Positions 45,616 to 55,043 are shown, counted from the first letter of the stretch. The stretch: DNA of 64,000 nt from Lichenibacterium ramalinae (GCF_004137085.1 NZ_QYBC01000017.1:62001-126000); one strand, 5' to 3'. Numbers and translations are program-made. The notes: generated by a model from the letters alone, not told the origin.

Positions 45616-46542
45616 ATGCGCATCGTCTTCATGGGCACGCCGGCCTTCGCGGTGCCGACACTCAGCGAGATCGTCGGGCAGGGGCACGAGGTCGTCGCCG
45701 TCTACACGCGGGCGCCGGCGCGCTCCGGCCGCGGCATGGCCGAGGCGCCCTCGCCCGTCCACGCCCTGGCGTCCCGGCTCGGCCTCCCGGTGCACCATCC
45801 GGCGAGCCTCAAGGGCGACGCGATGGCCGAGAGTTTTCGGGCCCATGGCGCCGACCTCGGCATCGTCGTGGCCTTCGGCATGATCCTGCCCCTGGCGTGC
45901 CTCGACGCGCCGGCACTCGGCTGCGTCAACCTCCATGCCTCGCTCCTGCCGCGCTGGCGCGGTGCGGCGCCGATCCAGCGCGCCGTCATGGCGGGCGATG
46001 CGGAGGCGGGCGTCGGCGTGATGCGGATGGAGGTGGGGCTCGACACCGGCCCGGTCGGCATGGAGGAGCGCATCCGCCTCACCCCCGACATGACGGCCGG
46101 CGACCTGCACGACCGGCTGGCGCCGGTCGGCGCCGACCTCATGGGCCGCGCCGTCGGCGCGCTGGAGCGCGGCACCCTGCAGTTCCGGCCGCAGCCCGCC
46201 GAGGGCGTCACCTATGCGGCCAAGATCGACAAGGCGGAGGCGCGCATCGACTGGTCGCGCGAGGCCGGCGCGGTGCTGCGCCAGGTCATGGGCCTGTCGC
46301 CGTTCCCGGGCGCCTTCTTCGAGGCCGATCTCGGCCATGGCGTCGAGCGCGTCAAGGTGCTGCGGGCGCGCCCGTCGGACGGGTCCGGCCCGCCCGGCAC
46401 GGCGCTCGACGATGCCCTGACGGTGGCCTGCGGCGCCGGCGCGGTGGCGTTGACGCAGGTGCAGCGCGCCGGCAAGGGGCCGGTGTCGGCGGCCGAGTTC
46501 CTGCGCGGGCGGCCCATGCCGGCGGGGCTGCGGCTGGGCTGA
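45616..46542 (+). CDS. fmt: methionyl-tRNA formyltransferase
   Basis: Formylates initiator Met-tRNA. The 308-residue product begins [19 protein letters not shown] and has the formyl-folate site with the signature [20 protein letters not shown] (the catalytic Asn/His), followed by GLDTGPV. The C-terminal OB-like domain is present. def-fmt form a functional pair, and its TGA overlaps the truA ATG by one base. Confidence 0.96.
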   Translation: MRIVFMGTPAFAVPTLSEIVGQGHEVVAVYTRAPARSGRGMAEAPSPVHALASRLGLPVHHPASLKGDAMAESFRAHGADLGIVVAFGMILPLACLDAPALGCVNLHASLLPRWRGAAPIQRAVMAGDAEAGVGVMRMEVGLDTGPVGMEERIRLTPDMTAGDLHDRLAPVGADLMGRAVGALERGTLQFRPQPAEGVTYAAKIDKAEARIDWSREAGAVLRQVMGLSPFPGAFFEADLGHGVERVKVLRARPSDGSGPPGTALDDALTVACGAGAVALTQVQRAGKGPVSAAEFLRGRPMPAGLRLG

Positions 46543-47282
46543 TGCCCCGCTACAAGCTGACGATCGAATATGACGGCACCGGCTTCGTGGGCTGGCAGCG
46601 CCAGGCCAACGGGCTCTCGGTGCAGGAGGCGCTCGAGACCGCGGCGGCGCCGCTGGGCTGCCCGCCCGGCGGCATCCGCGGCGCGGGCCGCACGGATGCC
46701 GGCGTGCACGCCACCGGGCAGGTGGCGCATCTCGACCTCGTCAAGCCCTACCGCACCGACAGCGTCCGCGACGCCGTGAACAGCCGGCTGAAGCCGCACC
46801 GCATCGCGGTCCGGGCGGTCGAGGCCGTGGCGGAGGACTTCGACGCCCGCCATTCCGCCGTGCGGCGCCACTACCTCTACCGGATCGTCAACCGCCGGGC
46901 GCCGCTGGCGCTCGACGCGGGACAGTGCTGGCTGGTCAAGCCCGCGCTCGACGCGGAGGCGATGCGGGGCGCCGCGCGCGGCCTGCTCGGCCTCCACGAC
47001 TTCTCCACCTTCCGGGACAGCGAATGCCAGGCGGCCAGCCCCGTGCGCACCCTCGACGGGTTCGACGTGGCGCGGGACGGGGAGCGGGTCGAGATCCGGG
47101 TCTGGGCGCGGTCCTTCCTGCATCGCCAGGTGCGGTCGATGGTGGGGTCGCTCGCCTATGTCGGGCTCGGCAAGTGGACGGCGGCCGACCTCCGGGCCGC
47201 CCTCGACGCCCGCGATCGCCGCCGCTGCGGCCAGGTGGCGCCGTCTGATGGGCTCTACCTGACGGCCGTCGACTACCCCTGA
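46542..47282 (+). CDS. truA: tRNA pseudouridine(38-40) synthase
   Basis: Makes pseudouridine at positions 38-40 of the anticodon arm. The start ATG overlaps the fmt stop (TGATG). The 246-residue product has YKLTIEYDGTGFVGWQRQ, the catalytic Asp in GAGRTDAGVHATGQ, and SFLHRQVRSMVGSLAYVG. The def-fmt-truA order is a widely conserved arrangement. A 7-bp hairpin with an AAAA-containing loop (47303-47321) lies in the 106-base gap before the convergent hpnG. Confidence 0.96.
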   Translation: MPRYKLTIEYDGTGFVGWQRQANGLSVQEALETAAAPLGCPPGGIRGAGRTDAGVHATGQVAHLDLVKPYRTDSVRDAVNSRLKPHRIAVRAVEAVAEDFDARHSAVRRHYLYRIVNRRAPLALDAGQCWLVKPALDAEAMRGAARGLLGLHDFSTFRDSECQAASPVRTLDGFDVARDGERVEIRVWARSFLHRQVRSMVGSLAYVGLGKWTAADLRAALDARDRRRCGQVAPSDGLYLTAVDYP

Positions 47283-47388
47283 GCGTCTGCGGACGACGGT
47301 CCTCGTCGGCAAAACCGACGACGACGAGCGATGCCAGAGGTTTGCAAGACCACGTTCGGGTCGTTTACGAACTCCGAGCCCGACGGGG

Positions 47389-48141
47389 TCAGCCGGCCCG
47401 CACCTCGTCGCCGAGGCCGGTCTCGTGCCCGAAGGCGGTGTCGCCGGCCGGCTCGGCCCAGGCCGCGCGGGCGCCGTCGCGGTCGAACAGGCCGGCGAGC
47501 GCGCGCCGGCTCGCCTTCAGCGCCGAGAAGGCGGCCTGGGCGTCGAGGCCGGTGCGGATCAGCCCGGGCAGCTGGCGCGGCGCCCGTCCCAAGGCGCGCA
47601 GCACGGCGCCGAGGTCCGTGGTCCCGTCGGGCCGCATGCCGACGAGGGCGGCGGGCGGCAGCGTCCGCTCCGCCGGGTCGGCCACGACGCGCAGCGCCGC
47701 GAAGGGCAGGCCGTGCAGGGCGGCGAGGCGGGCGGCCACGTGGGATTCCATGTCGACCGCCGCCGCGCCCGTGCGCCGGTGCAGCGCCGCCTTGTCGCCG
47801 GCGCCCGCCACCGCGGCGTCGACGCCCGCGAGGTCGGCCAGCCGGGCACCCGGCAGGGCTTCGGCGAGCCGCGCCACCCAGGCGGCCGAGGTCGGGGTGC
47901 GGAGGTCGCCGTCGTGCACGGCCCGGGCCAGCAGCACGCTGCCCGGCACGAGGCCGGGCTCGAGGCCGCCGGCGATGCCGAAGCTGATGACGGCGCGGGC
48001 GCCGCGGTCCATGGCGGCCTGGAGCAGCAGCGCCAGCCGGGCGGGATCGCCGCCGCCCGCGACCGTGACGACGCCGGCGCCCGAGGCGATGCGGGCTTCC
48101 GCGAGCAGGCCCGTGACGGCGAGGACCGGGAGGGCGCTCAC
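47389..48141 (-). CDS. hpnG: hopanoid-associated nucleoside phosphorylase HpnG
   Basis: Removes adenine from adenosylhopane to give ribosylhopane, on the route to bacteriohopanetetrol. The 250-residue product is a purine-nucleoside-phosphorylase-type fold: SFGIAGGLEPGLVPGSVLL, and AVDMESHVAARLAALHGLPF with the conserved MES motif. The start is a GTG at 48141 that overlaps the shc stop (GTGA), so it is coupled to squalene-hopene cyclase. The hpnH gene, often near, is not in this window. Confidence 0.9.
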   Translation of the reverse strand: MSALPVLAVTGLLAEARIASGAGVVTVAGGGDPARLALLLQAAMDRGARAVISFGIAGGLEPGLVPGSVLLARAVHDGDLRTPTSAAWVARLAEALPGARLADLAGVDAAVAGAGDKAALHRRTGAAAVDMESHVAARLAALHGLPFAALRVVADPAERTLPPAALVGMRPDGTTDLGAVLRALGRAPRQLPGLIRTGLDAQAAFSALKASRRALAGLFDRDGARAAWAEPAGDTAFGHETGLGDEVRAG

Positions 48142-50144
48142 ATGCCCACCATGACGGTGCGGGAGTTCGAGTGTTTCAGGTTGCGGTACCGCGCCAGTGC
48201 CCACAGCGGGAAGAACTTCGGGTAGCCGTGATAGCGCAGGTAGAACACCCGCGGGAACCCCGTTCCGGTGAAGAACTCTTCCGGCCAGAACCCGTCTTCC
48301 GTCTGGCTGGCGCGGAGGTAGGCGATGCCGCGCTCCACCGCGGGGTGGTCGACCTCGCCGGCCGCCATGAGGGCGATGGCGGCCCAGGCGGTCTGCGACG
48401 CCGTGCTGGGGGCAGGGCTGTAGCCCTTGTAGGCGAGGTCGTACCCCTTGTCGTCCTCGCCCCATCCGCCGTCGGCGTTCTGGATCGAGAGCAGCCAGGC
48501 GACCGCCCGGCGCACGGGGGCGGCGTCGCCCGGGAGCCCGGCCGCGTTGAGGGCGCAGAGGACCGACCAGGTGCCGTAGATGAAGTTGAACCCCCACCGG
48601 CCGTACCAGCCGCCCTCGGGGTGCTGCTCGGCCAGGAGGTAGTCGAGGCCGCGCTTCATGGCCGGGCTGGTGTCGGGCACCTCGCCGAGCTGCGCCAGCA
48701 TGGAGACGACCCGCGCCGTGACGTCGGCGGTGGGCGGGTCGAGCAGGGCGCCGTGGTCGGCGAAGGGGATGTAGTTGAGGTAGGTGGCGGTATTGTCGGC
48801 GTCGAAGGCCGCCCAGCCGCCGTTCTTCGACTGCAGTCCCACGACCCATTCCCGCGCGCGGGCGATCGACTCGTTGAAGCCGGCGTCGCCCGAATGGCTG
48901 CGCGCCCGGTCCATCGCCATCACCACGACGGCCGTGTCGTCGAGGTCGGGGTAGTGGTCGTTGCGGTATTGAAAGGCCCAGCCGCCCGGCCGCACGTCGG
49001 GCCTGCGCTCCGCCCAGTCGCCCTTGACGTCGAGCACCTGGAGGGGCTTTAGCCAGGCGAGGCCGCGCTCGGCGGCCCGGGTGCTCGCCCCACCGGCCTC
49101 GATCAGCGCGTGGGCCGACAGCGCCGTGTCCCACACGGGGGACAGCGCGGGCTGGCAGAAGGCCTCGTCGTCCTTGATGGCGAGCAGCTTGTCGACGGCG
49201 GCGCGGGCCAGCACGACGTCCGGATGGTCGTCCGGCACGCCGAGCACGCGGAACATCATCACGGTGTTGGCCATGGCGGGGTAGATGGCGCCGAGCCCGT
49301 CCTCGCCGTTGAGCCGCGCCCGCACGAAGGCCACGGCCTTGTCGATGGCGCTCTGGCGCTTGCCCTTGGGGAAATAGGGTTCGGCGGCCTGCAGGACCTT
49401 GTCGAGCGCGCCGAAGATGATGCCCCAGCCGCCCACCTGGTTGGTGCCCTTGGGCCAGATGCGGACGCGCTCGGGCGGCGTCACGAAGAGTTCGGGGATG
49501 TCGATGCCGCGCGGGTTCACGCCCCGGGGCTTCAGCGCCATCAGCACCAGCAGCGGCACCAGCGTGTCGCGGGCCCAGTAGGAGATCCGGTAGATGTGGA
49601 AGGGGAACCACGACGGCGCGTTCATGATCTCGATCGGCATGACCGGCACGGCGCGCCACGGCACCATCCCGAACAGCGCCAGGGCGGTTCGGGTGAAGAC
49701 ATTGGAATGGGCGGCGCCGCCGGCCGCCAGGATGGCGTCGCGGGCCTTCAGCATGTGGGGGGCCGCGGCGGCGTCGCCGACCATGCGCAGCGCCACGTAG
49801 GCCTTGACGCTGGCCGACACGTTGAGGGGGCCGCCGTGCAGCAGCGGCCAGCCGCCGTGCGCCTCCTGGGTGCGGCGCAGGTAGGCGCCGATCTTGGCCT
49901 CGATGGTGTCGTCCGGCTCGCCGAGGAAGTGGCGCAGCATCACGTATTCGGCCGGGATGGTGGCGTCGGCTTCGAGGTCGAAGGCGAAATGCCCGTCTCC
50001 CCGCTGTTCGCGCCGCAGCGCCACCGCGGCGCGGTCGATCGCCAGATCGAGATCGTCGATGACCGAAGCCGGGACGGAGGCGGGCTGGTGGGCGGCGACG
50101 GCGGCGAGCGACATTAGCGGGCTGGACTCGATTGTGGTTTCCAC
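48138..50144 (-). CDS. shc: squalene--hopene cyclase
   Basis: Cyclises squalene to hopene/hopanol at the cytoplasmic membrane. The 668-residue product has the catalytic DXDD-type motif DLDDTAVVVMAMDRA near residue 398 and many QW-type repeats (for example QTEDGFWPEEFF, QNADGGWGEDDKGY, QSKNGGWAAFDADN). GGWYGRWGFNFIYGTW is typical near the C-terminus. The start METTIESSPL has no better alternative. It is divergent from the MFS transporter gene over 303 bases and overlaps hpnG. Confidence 0.96.
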   Translation of the reverse strand: METTIESSPLMSLAAVAAHQPASVPASVIDDLDLAIDRAAVALRREQRGDGHFAFDLEADATIPAEYVMLRHFLGEPDDTIEAKIGAYLRRTQEAHGGWPLLHGGPLNVSASVKAYVALRMVGDAAAAPHMLKARDAILAAGGAAHSNVFTRTALALFGMVPWRAVPVMPIEIMNAPSWFPFHIYRISYWARDTLVPLLVLMALKPRGVNPRGIDIPELFVTPPERVRIWPKGTNQVGGWGIIFGALDKVLQAAEPYFPKGKRQSAIDKAVAFVRARLNGEDGLGAIYPAMANTVMMFRVLGVPDDHPDVVLARAAVDKLLAIKDDEAFCQPALSPVWDTALSAHALIEAGGASTRAAERGLAWLKPLQVLDVKGDWAERRPDVRPGGWAFQYRNDHYPDLDDTAVVVMAMDRARSHSGDAGFNESIARAREWVVGLQSKNGGWAAFDADNTATYLNYIPFADHGALLDPPTADVTARVVSMLAQLGEVPDTSPAMKRGLDYLLAEQHPEGGWYGRWGFNFIYGTWSVLCALNAAGLPGDAAPVRRAVAWLLSIQNADGGWGEDDKGYDLAYKGYSPAPSTASQTAWAAIALMAAGEVDHPAVERGIAYLRASQTEDGFWPEEFFTGTGFPRVFYLRYHGYPKFFPLWALARYRNLKHSNSRTVMVGM

Positions 50145-50447
50145 GGGGCGTCGCCGAGACTTTCCACGTCGCCCGGGGGGCTACAAGCCGGAAAGCCGGG
50201 CCGCGCCCGCGAAGCGCCGTGCCCGTGTCGTTCGAGTAACAATGGACTCAGAAAGGTTGACGTCGCCTTGCCGCGGAACGGGCCGCAACCGCCGCCGGGC
50301 GGGCCGCAACCCCCGCCGAGGCGCGATCCTGCCGCATGGCAGACCCGCTCGGGAGCGATCCGGCGTGGCGTTGCATGCGCGGCGGGCCTAGAACCGGTGC
50401 GGGAGGGGACCGCTCGACGGAGCGGTGCGCCGAAGGGGACGATCACC
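50145..50447 (+). other. 303-base divergent promoter region between shc and the MFS gene
   Basis: No open frame with the local codon bias. It holds two near-copies of a GGGCCGCAACC-type sequence about 19 bases apart near 50280-50310, and a TTGACG at 50257-50262 that lacks a matching -10 at the usual spacing. An AAGGGGA-type ribosome binding site precedes the transporter start at 50448. The promoter positions of both genes remain unknown. Confidence 0.4.
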
Positions 50448-51674
50448 ATGGACGACAGAGTGACCGGCGCGACCGTCGCCGGAACCGGCCGCGCCCCCGT
50501 GCCGCGCCTGAAGCCCGTCATGGCGGTGCTGGGGGCCGCGGCCCTGTCGCACGGGATGAACGACCTCCTGCAGAGCCTCATCCCCGCCGTCTACCCCATC
50601 CTGAAGCAGGAGTTCACGCTGAGCTTCGGGCAGATCGGGCTCATCACCCTGGTGTTTCAGCTCACGGCGTCGCTGCTGCAGCCCTTCGTCGGGCTCTACA
50701 CCGACCACCGGCCCTTGCCCTATTCGCTCCCGGTCGGCATGGCGGTGACGCTGTCGGGACTGCTGCTGCTGGCGATGGCGCCGAGCTTCGAGGTGATCTT
50801 GCTGGCCGCCGGCCTCGTCGGCGTCGGCTCGTCGATCTTCCACCCCGAAGCGTCGCGGGTGGCGCGCCTCGCCTCAGGCGGGCGTTACGGCTTCGCGCAA
50901 TCGCTGTTCCAGGTCGGCGGCAACGGCGGCACGGCGCTCGGGCCCCTGCTCGCCGCCTTCATCGTGGTGCCGCGCGGTCAGGCGAGCATCGCCTGGTTCG
51001 CCCTGGTGGCGCTGGCCGCCATCCTGGTTCTCTCCGCCATCGGCCGGTGGTATGCCGCCCGCCTCGGCGAGGTGCGCGGCAAGCCCGCCGCGCCCGCCGT
51101 CGCCGGGCTGCCACGTCGCAAGGTGTTGATGGCCGTGACGGTGCTGATGCTGCTGGTCTTCTCGAAGTACATCTACCTGTCCAGCCTCACCAGCTACTAC
51201 CCGTTCTACCTCATGACCAAGTTCGGCATCGGCAAGCAGGACGCGCTGGTCCACCTGTTCATCTTCCTCGGCGCGGTCGCGGTCGGCACCATCGTCGGCG
51301 GCCCGGTGGGGGACCGGTTCGGCCGCAAGCTCGTCATCTGGGGCTCGATCCTGGGCGTGCTGCCCTTCACGCTGATGCTGCCCCACGCCGACCTGTTCTG
51401 GACCACCGTCCTGTCGGTCATCATCGGCGTGATCCTGGCGTCGGCCTTCTCGGCCATCCTGGTCTTCGCCCAGGACCTTGTGCCCGGGAAGGTCGGGATG
51501 ATCTCGGGCCTGTTCTTCGGCTTCGCCTTCGGCATGGCGGGGCTCGGCGCCGCCGTGCTCGGCATGGTGGCCGACCGCACCAGCATCACCTTCGTGTATC
51601 AGGTTTGCGCCTTCATGCCGGTGCTCGGCCTGCTGACTTACTTCCTGCCCGACATGGAACGCCGGGCCCGCTGA
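50448..51674 (+). CDS. MFS transporter, fosmidomycin resistance (Fsr) type
   Basis: The 408-residue product has about 12 membrane segments. Family features are LSHGMNDLLQSLIPAVYPIL near the first segment, GLYTDHRPLPYSLPVGM, VGVGSSIFHPEASRVAR and PVGDRFGRKLVIWGSILG, which match the Fsr group that exports fosmidomycin in Escherichia coli. The physiological substrate is not known. The ATG at 50448 follows a purine-rich ribosome binding site; the longer upstream frame lacks family sequence. The stop codon lies in a 35-bp tandem duplication. Confidence 0.88.
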   Translation: MDDRVTGATVAGTGRAPVPRLKPVMAVLGAAALSHGMNDLLQSLIPAVYPILKQEFTLSFGQIGLITLVFQLTASLLQPFVGLYTDHRPLPYSLPVGMAVTLSGLLLLAMAPSFEVILLAAGLVGVGSSIFHPEASRVARLASGGRYGFAQSLFQVGGNGGTALGPLLAAFIVVPRGQASIAWFALVALAAILVLSAIGRWYAARLGEVRGKPAAPAVAGLPRRKVLMAVTVLMLLVFSKYIYLSSLTSYYPFYLMTKFGIGKQDALVHLFIFLGAVAVGTIVGGPVGDRFGRKLVIWGSILGVLPFTLMLPHADLFWTTVLSVIIGVILASAFSAILVFAQDLVPGKVGMISGLFFGFAFGMAGLGAAVLGMVADRTSITFVYQVCAFMPVLGLLTYFLPDMERRAR

Positions 51675-51739
51675 CGCCGCGCCAGCGGCTTCAGGGCGTG
51701 CAGAGCTGACGCCGCGCCGGCGGCTTCAGGGCGTGCAGA
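51670..51739 (+). repeat. 35-bp tandem duplication between two convergent gene ends
   Basis: Copies 51670-51704 and 51705-51739 differ at one base (CGCCAGCGG versus CGCCGGCGG). The first copy contains the transporter stop (51672-51674). The second holds the end of the convergent lipoprotein gene, whose last residues QLCTP and stop are thus present twice on the minus strand (stops at 51726 and, in a second copy, at 51691). Confidence 0.9.
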
Positions 51740-51902
51740 GCTGGTCGCCGCCCATGCAGGGCAGCCAGCGCGGCTGACCGTTCGGCCGGTCCAGCGCCCC
51801 CGAGGGGTGGTCGCGCACCAGGCGGTCCGGGCCTGTGGCGCAGCCCGCCAGGGTGGCCAGCACGAGGGCCGCGAGCGCGGCGAGGGCGAAGGGGCGTGTC
51901 AT
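51726..51902 (-). CDS. very small lipoprotein of unknown function
   Basis: A 58-residue product with a clear signal and lipobox: MTRPFALAALAALVLATLAG then Cys21. The mature part is only about 38 residues (GALDRPNGQPRWLPCMGGDQ) and contains two further Cys. The ATG at 51902 was chosen because it opens the signal peptide; an upstream in-frame start adds residues without signal character. Its 3' end was copied by a 35-bp tandem duplication. The family was not recognised. Confidence 0.65.
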   Translation of the reverse strand: MTRPFALAALAALVLATLAGCATGPDRLVRDHPSGALDRPNGQPRWLPCMGGDQLCTP

Positions 51903-52046
51903 GGCGCGACTGTGCCTGCCGGGCGCGTGGCCGTCCACCGCTTCCCATCACGGCTCCCCGTCACCGCGGCAAATGTCCGCGCGGGGGAGCCGGGTTCGGC
52001 GGCATCGCGTTCGCAGCGGGTCCCACCCCGCATCACGAGATCCGCC

Positions 52047-52340
52047 ATGCCATCCGCCAGCTCCTGGACCGCCATCACCGACCACGATGCCGTCGCGAGC
52101 GGCGCCGCCATCCTCATCGATCGGGGCTACAGCGACGTGCCACCCCAGAACGGCGAGGAGATCGCGGTGGCGCACGGCGCCTCGGGCCGGGTCACGCGCG
52201 TCACGGTCGTGTCCTCGGCGGCCGACCGGCTCGAAGTCAGCGACGGCCGCAGCTACTTCGTCTTGAAGCCGCTCGCCGCGACCCGCCCGAACGTGCTCGA
52301 CCCGGACGGCCGCTACCGCGAAGGCTGGGTGGTGGCCTGA
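52047..52340 (+). CDS. small hypothetical protein
   Basis: A 97-residue product starting MPSASSWTAITDHDAVASGA. Third codon positions are almost all G or C, which supports coding in this frame and not in the overlapping antisense frame. Visible features are AAILIDRGYSDVPPQNGEEI and VTRVTVVSSAADRLEVSDGR; the alternating pattern suggests a small beta-rich soluble protein. No signal peptide or membrane segment. It is convergent with the YihY gene; the family was not recognised. Confidence 0.6.
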   Translation: MPSASSWTAITDHDAVASGAAILIDRGYSDVPPQNGEEIAVAHGASGRVTRVTVVSSAADRLEVSDGRSYFVLKPLAATRPNVLDPDGRYREGWVVA

Positions 52341-52368
52341 CGCCAGCGGCCGCCTCGGCGCCGGGACG

Positions 52369-53373
52369 TCACGGTTTCGGGAAGCGCGAGCGCCGTTCCG
52401 CCAGCATGGTGACGTTGCTGATGGTGCGGGGCTCGGCCACGGCGGCCCGCCGCCGGATGATGGCGGCGTTGAGCTCTCCGCCGTAGACGAAGATGCTGGC
52501 CAGGGCATAGAGGAACAGCAGCGCGATCATCACCGAGGCGAGGCCGCCGTAGGTCGTGACGTAGTTGCGGGCGTATTCCGACAGGTAGGCCCCGAAGGCC
52601 ATGCTGAAGAGCAGCGACAGCACCACGGTGAGCACGATTCCGGGGGCGATCTGGCCGAAGGTGCGGCGCTCCGCCGGCAGCCACTTGTGGGCGATGACGA
52701 GGGCGCCGATCAAGATCAGCGACACCACGCCGTAGCGCAGCACCGTGACGAGGCGGCCGAGCCGGTCGAGTTCGGGCAGCAGCGCCACGATCGCGCCCCA
52801 GAACAGCGGCGTCAGCACGACGAGGAAGGCCAGGGCCAGCAGCGCCACCGCCCCCACCAGCACGTAGGCGATGGATTCGAGGCGCAAGAGCCACCAGGTG
52901 CGCCGCTCCCGCACCCCGTAGGCGCGGTTCAGCCCCACCCGGAAGGCTTCGACGCCGCTCGACGAGAAGTAGATGGCCAGAAGCGCGCCGATGGTCAGCA
53001 GGCCGCCGTGGGCCGTGGTCAGCACGGCATGGATCTCGTGGGCGATCGGGGCGGCGACCTGCCGGGGCCACACGTCGAACAGCAGGTTGGCGGCGCTTTC
53101 GCTGAGCTCCGCCGAGCCGAAGAAGCCCGCCAGCGCCGTCACGAAGATCAGGAAGGGGAACAGCGACGTCAGGGTCGACATGGCGAGATGGCTGGCGATG
53201 GCCCAGCCGTCGTCCTCGGCGAGGCGCCAATAGGCGTCCATGACGACCTCGAAGACGACCTTCACGCGTCCCATGGCCGTCGGTGCCGCCGGGCCGCGAT
53301 GGCCGTCGCCACCGCTCGCCCCCGCCTCGGATCGGCCGGTCACGCCGCCCCGTCCAGGCCCGCGGCTCCACAT
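52369..53373 (-). CDS. YihY/BrkB-family membrane protein
   Basis: Inner-membrane protein of unclear function with six or so membrane segments (for example STLTSLFPFLIFVTALAGFF, TIGALLAIYFSSSGVEAF and ASVMIALLFLYALASIFVYG). Family motifs include DGWAIASHLAMSTLTSLFPF and NAIIRR-type residues near the C-terminus (YGGELNAAIIRRR). The ATG at 53373 overlaps the recN stop (TGATG); a GTG one codon earlier gives a GTGA overlap. The first 34 residues are Gly/Arg-rich, so a start at residue 34 is possible. It lies where other alphaproteobacteria often carry ligA. Confidence 0.88.
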   Translation of the reverse strand: MWSRGPGRGGVTGRSEAGASGGDGHRGPAAPTAMGRVKVVFEVVMDAYWRLAEDDGWAIASHLAMSTLTSLFPFLIFVTALAGFFGSAELSESAANLLFDVWPRQVAAPIAHEIHAVLTTAHGGLLTIGALLAIYFSSSGVEAFRVGLNRAYGVRERRTWWLLRLESIAYVLVGAVALLALAFLVVLTPLFWGAIVALLPELDRLGRLVTVLRYGVVSLILIGALVIAHKWLPAERRTFGQIAPGIVLTVVLSLLFSMAFGAYLSEYARNYVTTYGGLASVMIALLFLYALASIFVYGGELNAAIIRRRAAVAEPRTISNVTMLAERRSRFPKP

Positions 53374-55043
53374 CACGTCGCGGTCTCGATGAGGCGCCGC
53401 GCCGCCGCCCGCGCCTCCTCGGTGATGGTGGCACCGGCCAGCATCCGGGCGATCTCCTCGCGGCGGCTGTCGTCGACCAGCGTGGTGACGCGGGTGGCGA
53501 CCCGGCCCTCGCCCTTGAGGGCGCTCTTGGAGATGCGCAGGTGGCTGGCCGAACGCGCCGCCACCTGGGGGGCATGGGTGACGGCCAGAACCTGGATCTT
53601 GCCGGACAGCCGCGCCAGCCGCGAGCCGATGGCATCCGCCACCGCGCCGCCGACGCCCGTGTCGATCTCGTCGAAGACCAGGGTGGGCGCGGAGCCGCGG
53701 TCCGCCAGCGACACCTTGAGGGCCAGCATGAACCGCGCGAGCTCGCCGCCCGACGCCACCTTGGTCAGCGGGCCGGGGCGCGTGCCCGGGTTGGTCGACA
53801 CCCAGAACTCCACGCGGTCGATGCCGTCGGGGCCGGCCGTCGCCGGGTCGGATTCGATCTGCGTCGAGAAGCGCGCCCGCTCGAGCTTGAGCGGCCCGAG
53901 CTCCCGGTTCACCGCGACGTCGAGCTTGGACGAGGCCGCCTGGCGGGCCTTCGACAGGTCCTCGGCGGCCTTGCGGTAGGCGTCGCGCGCGGCGTCGACC
54001 GCCTTGGCGAGGGCGGCGAGGCGCGTCTCGCCGGCGTCGAGCGCCTCGATGTCGCGCGTGAAGCGCTCCAGCAGCTCGGGCAGCGCCTCGACGCCGACGG
54101 AATGTTTGCGGGCCGCGGCGCGCAGCGCGAAGAGCCGTTCCTCCACGGCTTCGAGCTCGCGCGGATCGAAATCGGCGGCCTGGAGCGCCTCGTCGAGCGC
54201 CGCCGTGGCGCCGTCGAGCGCGACCAGCACGGAGTCGAGCGCCTTCAGGCAGGGCTCGATGAGGTCGGGGGCCTGGCCGGCCCGCCGCTCCAGCCGCCGC
54301 AGCAGGGCCGAGAAGGTGCTGGTGGGCGATCCTTCGCCGCCGACGCTCTCGTAGGCGTCGCGCAGGTCGCCCGACACCTTCTCGGACTGCTGCATGAGGG
54401 CGCGACGCTCGCTCAGCGCTTCCTCCTCGCCGCCCTTCGGGTTCAGCTTGGCGAGTTCCTCGTGGACGTGGTGGAGGTAGTCGGCGTCGGCCCGCGCCTT
54501 GGCGATGCGGGCCTGTTCGTCCTCGTGGAGGCGTTCGGCCGCCTTGCGGGCCGCGTAGGTGCCGCGCACGGCCTCGAGACGCCGTTCCAACCCGCCATAG
54601 GCGTCGAGCAGGGTGCGGTGGGCCGCCGGGTCCACGAGCGCGCGGTCGTCGTGCTGGCCGTGGATCTCGACCAGCCGCCGGCTCACCTCGCGCAGCGTCT
54701 GGGCGCTGATCGGGGCATCGTTGAGGAAGGCGCGGGTCCGCCCGTCGGGCATCTGCACGCGCCGCAGGATGAGGGTGCCGTCGGGCTCGAGGTCCTGGGC
54801 GCGGACGACATCCCAGGCCGGGTGGTCGAGGGCGAGGTCGAAGACGGCCGTCACCTGGCCCTGCTTCTCGCCCTGGCGCACCATCGAACCGTCGCCGCGC
54901 CCTCCCAGCGCCAACGCCAGCGAGTCGAGCAGGATCGATTTGCCCGCACCGGTCTCGCCGGTAAGGACCGTCAGCCCCGTGCCGAACTGAAGGTCCAGCC
55001 GGTCGATCAGGACGATGTCACGGATATTGAGCTGGGCGAGCAT
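53373..55043 (-). CDS. recN: DNA repair protein RecN
   Basis: SMC-like ATPase in double-strand-break repair. The 556-residue product has Walker A GETGAGKS at 29-36, a long coiled-coil middle with the family's Arg/Ala/Glu pattern, the ABC-type signature near SGGELARFMLALK and Walker B PTLVFDEIDTGVGG. The length is normal. It overlaps the YihY gene and follows bamD by 108 bases. Confidence 0.96.
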   Translation of the reverse strand: MLAQLNIRDIVLIDRLDLQFGTGLTVLTGETGAGKSILLDSLALALGGRGDGSMVRQGEKQGQVTAVFDLALDHPAWDVVRAQDLEPDGTLILRRVQMPDGRTRAFLNDAPISAQTLREVSRRLVEIHGQHDDRALVDPAAHRTLLDAYGGLERRLEAVRGTYAARKAAERLHEDEQARIAKARADADYLHHVHEELAKLNPKGGEEEALSERRALMQQSEKVSGDLRDAYESVGGEGSPTSTFSALLRRLERRAGQAPDLIEPCLKALDSVLVALDGATAALDEALQAADFDPRELEAVEERLFALRAAARKHSVGVEALPELLERFTRDIEALDAGETRLAALAKAVDAARDAYRKAAEDLSKARQAASSKLDVAVNRELGPLKLERARFSTQIESDPATAGPDGIDRVEFWVSTNPGTRPGPLTKVASGGELARFMLALKVSLADRGSAPTLVFDEIDTGVGGAVADAIGSRLARLSGKIQVLAVTHAPQVAARSASHLRISKSALKGEGRVATRVTTLVDDSRREEIARMLAGATITEEARAAARRLIETAT

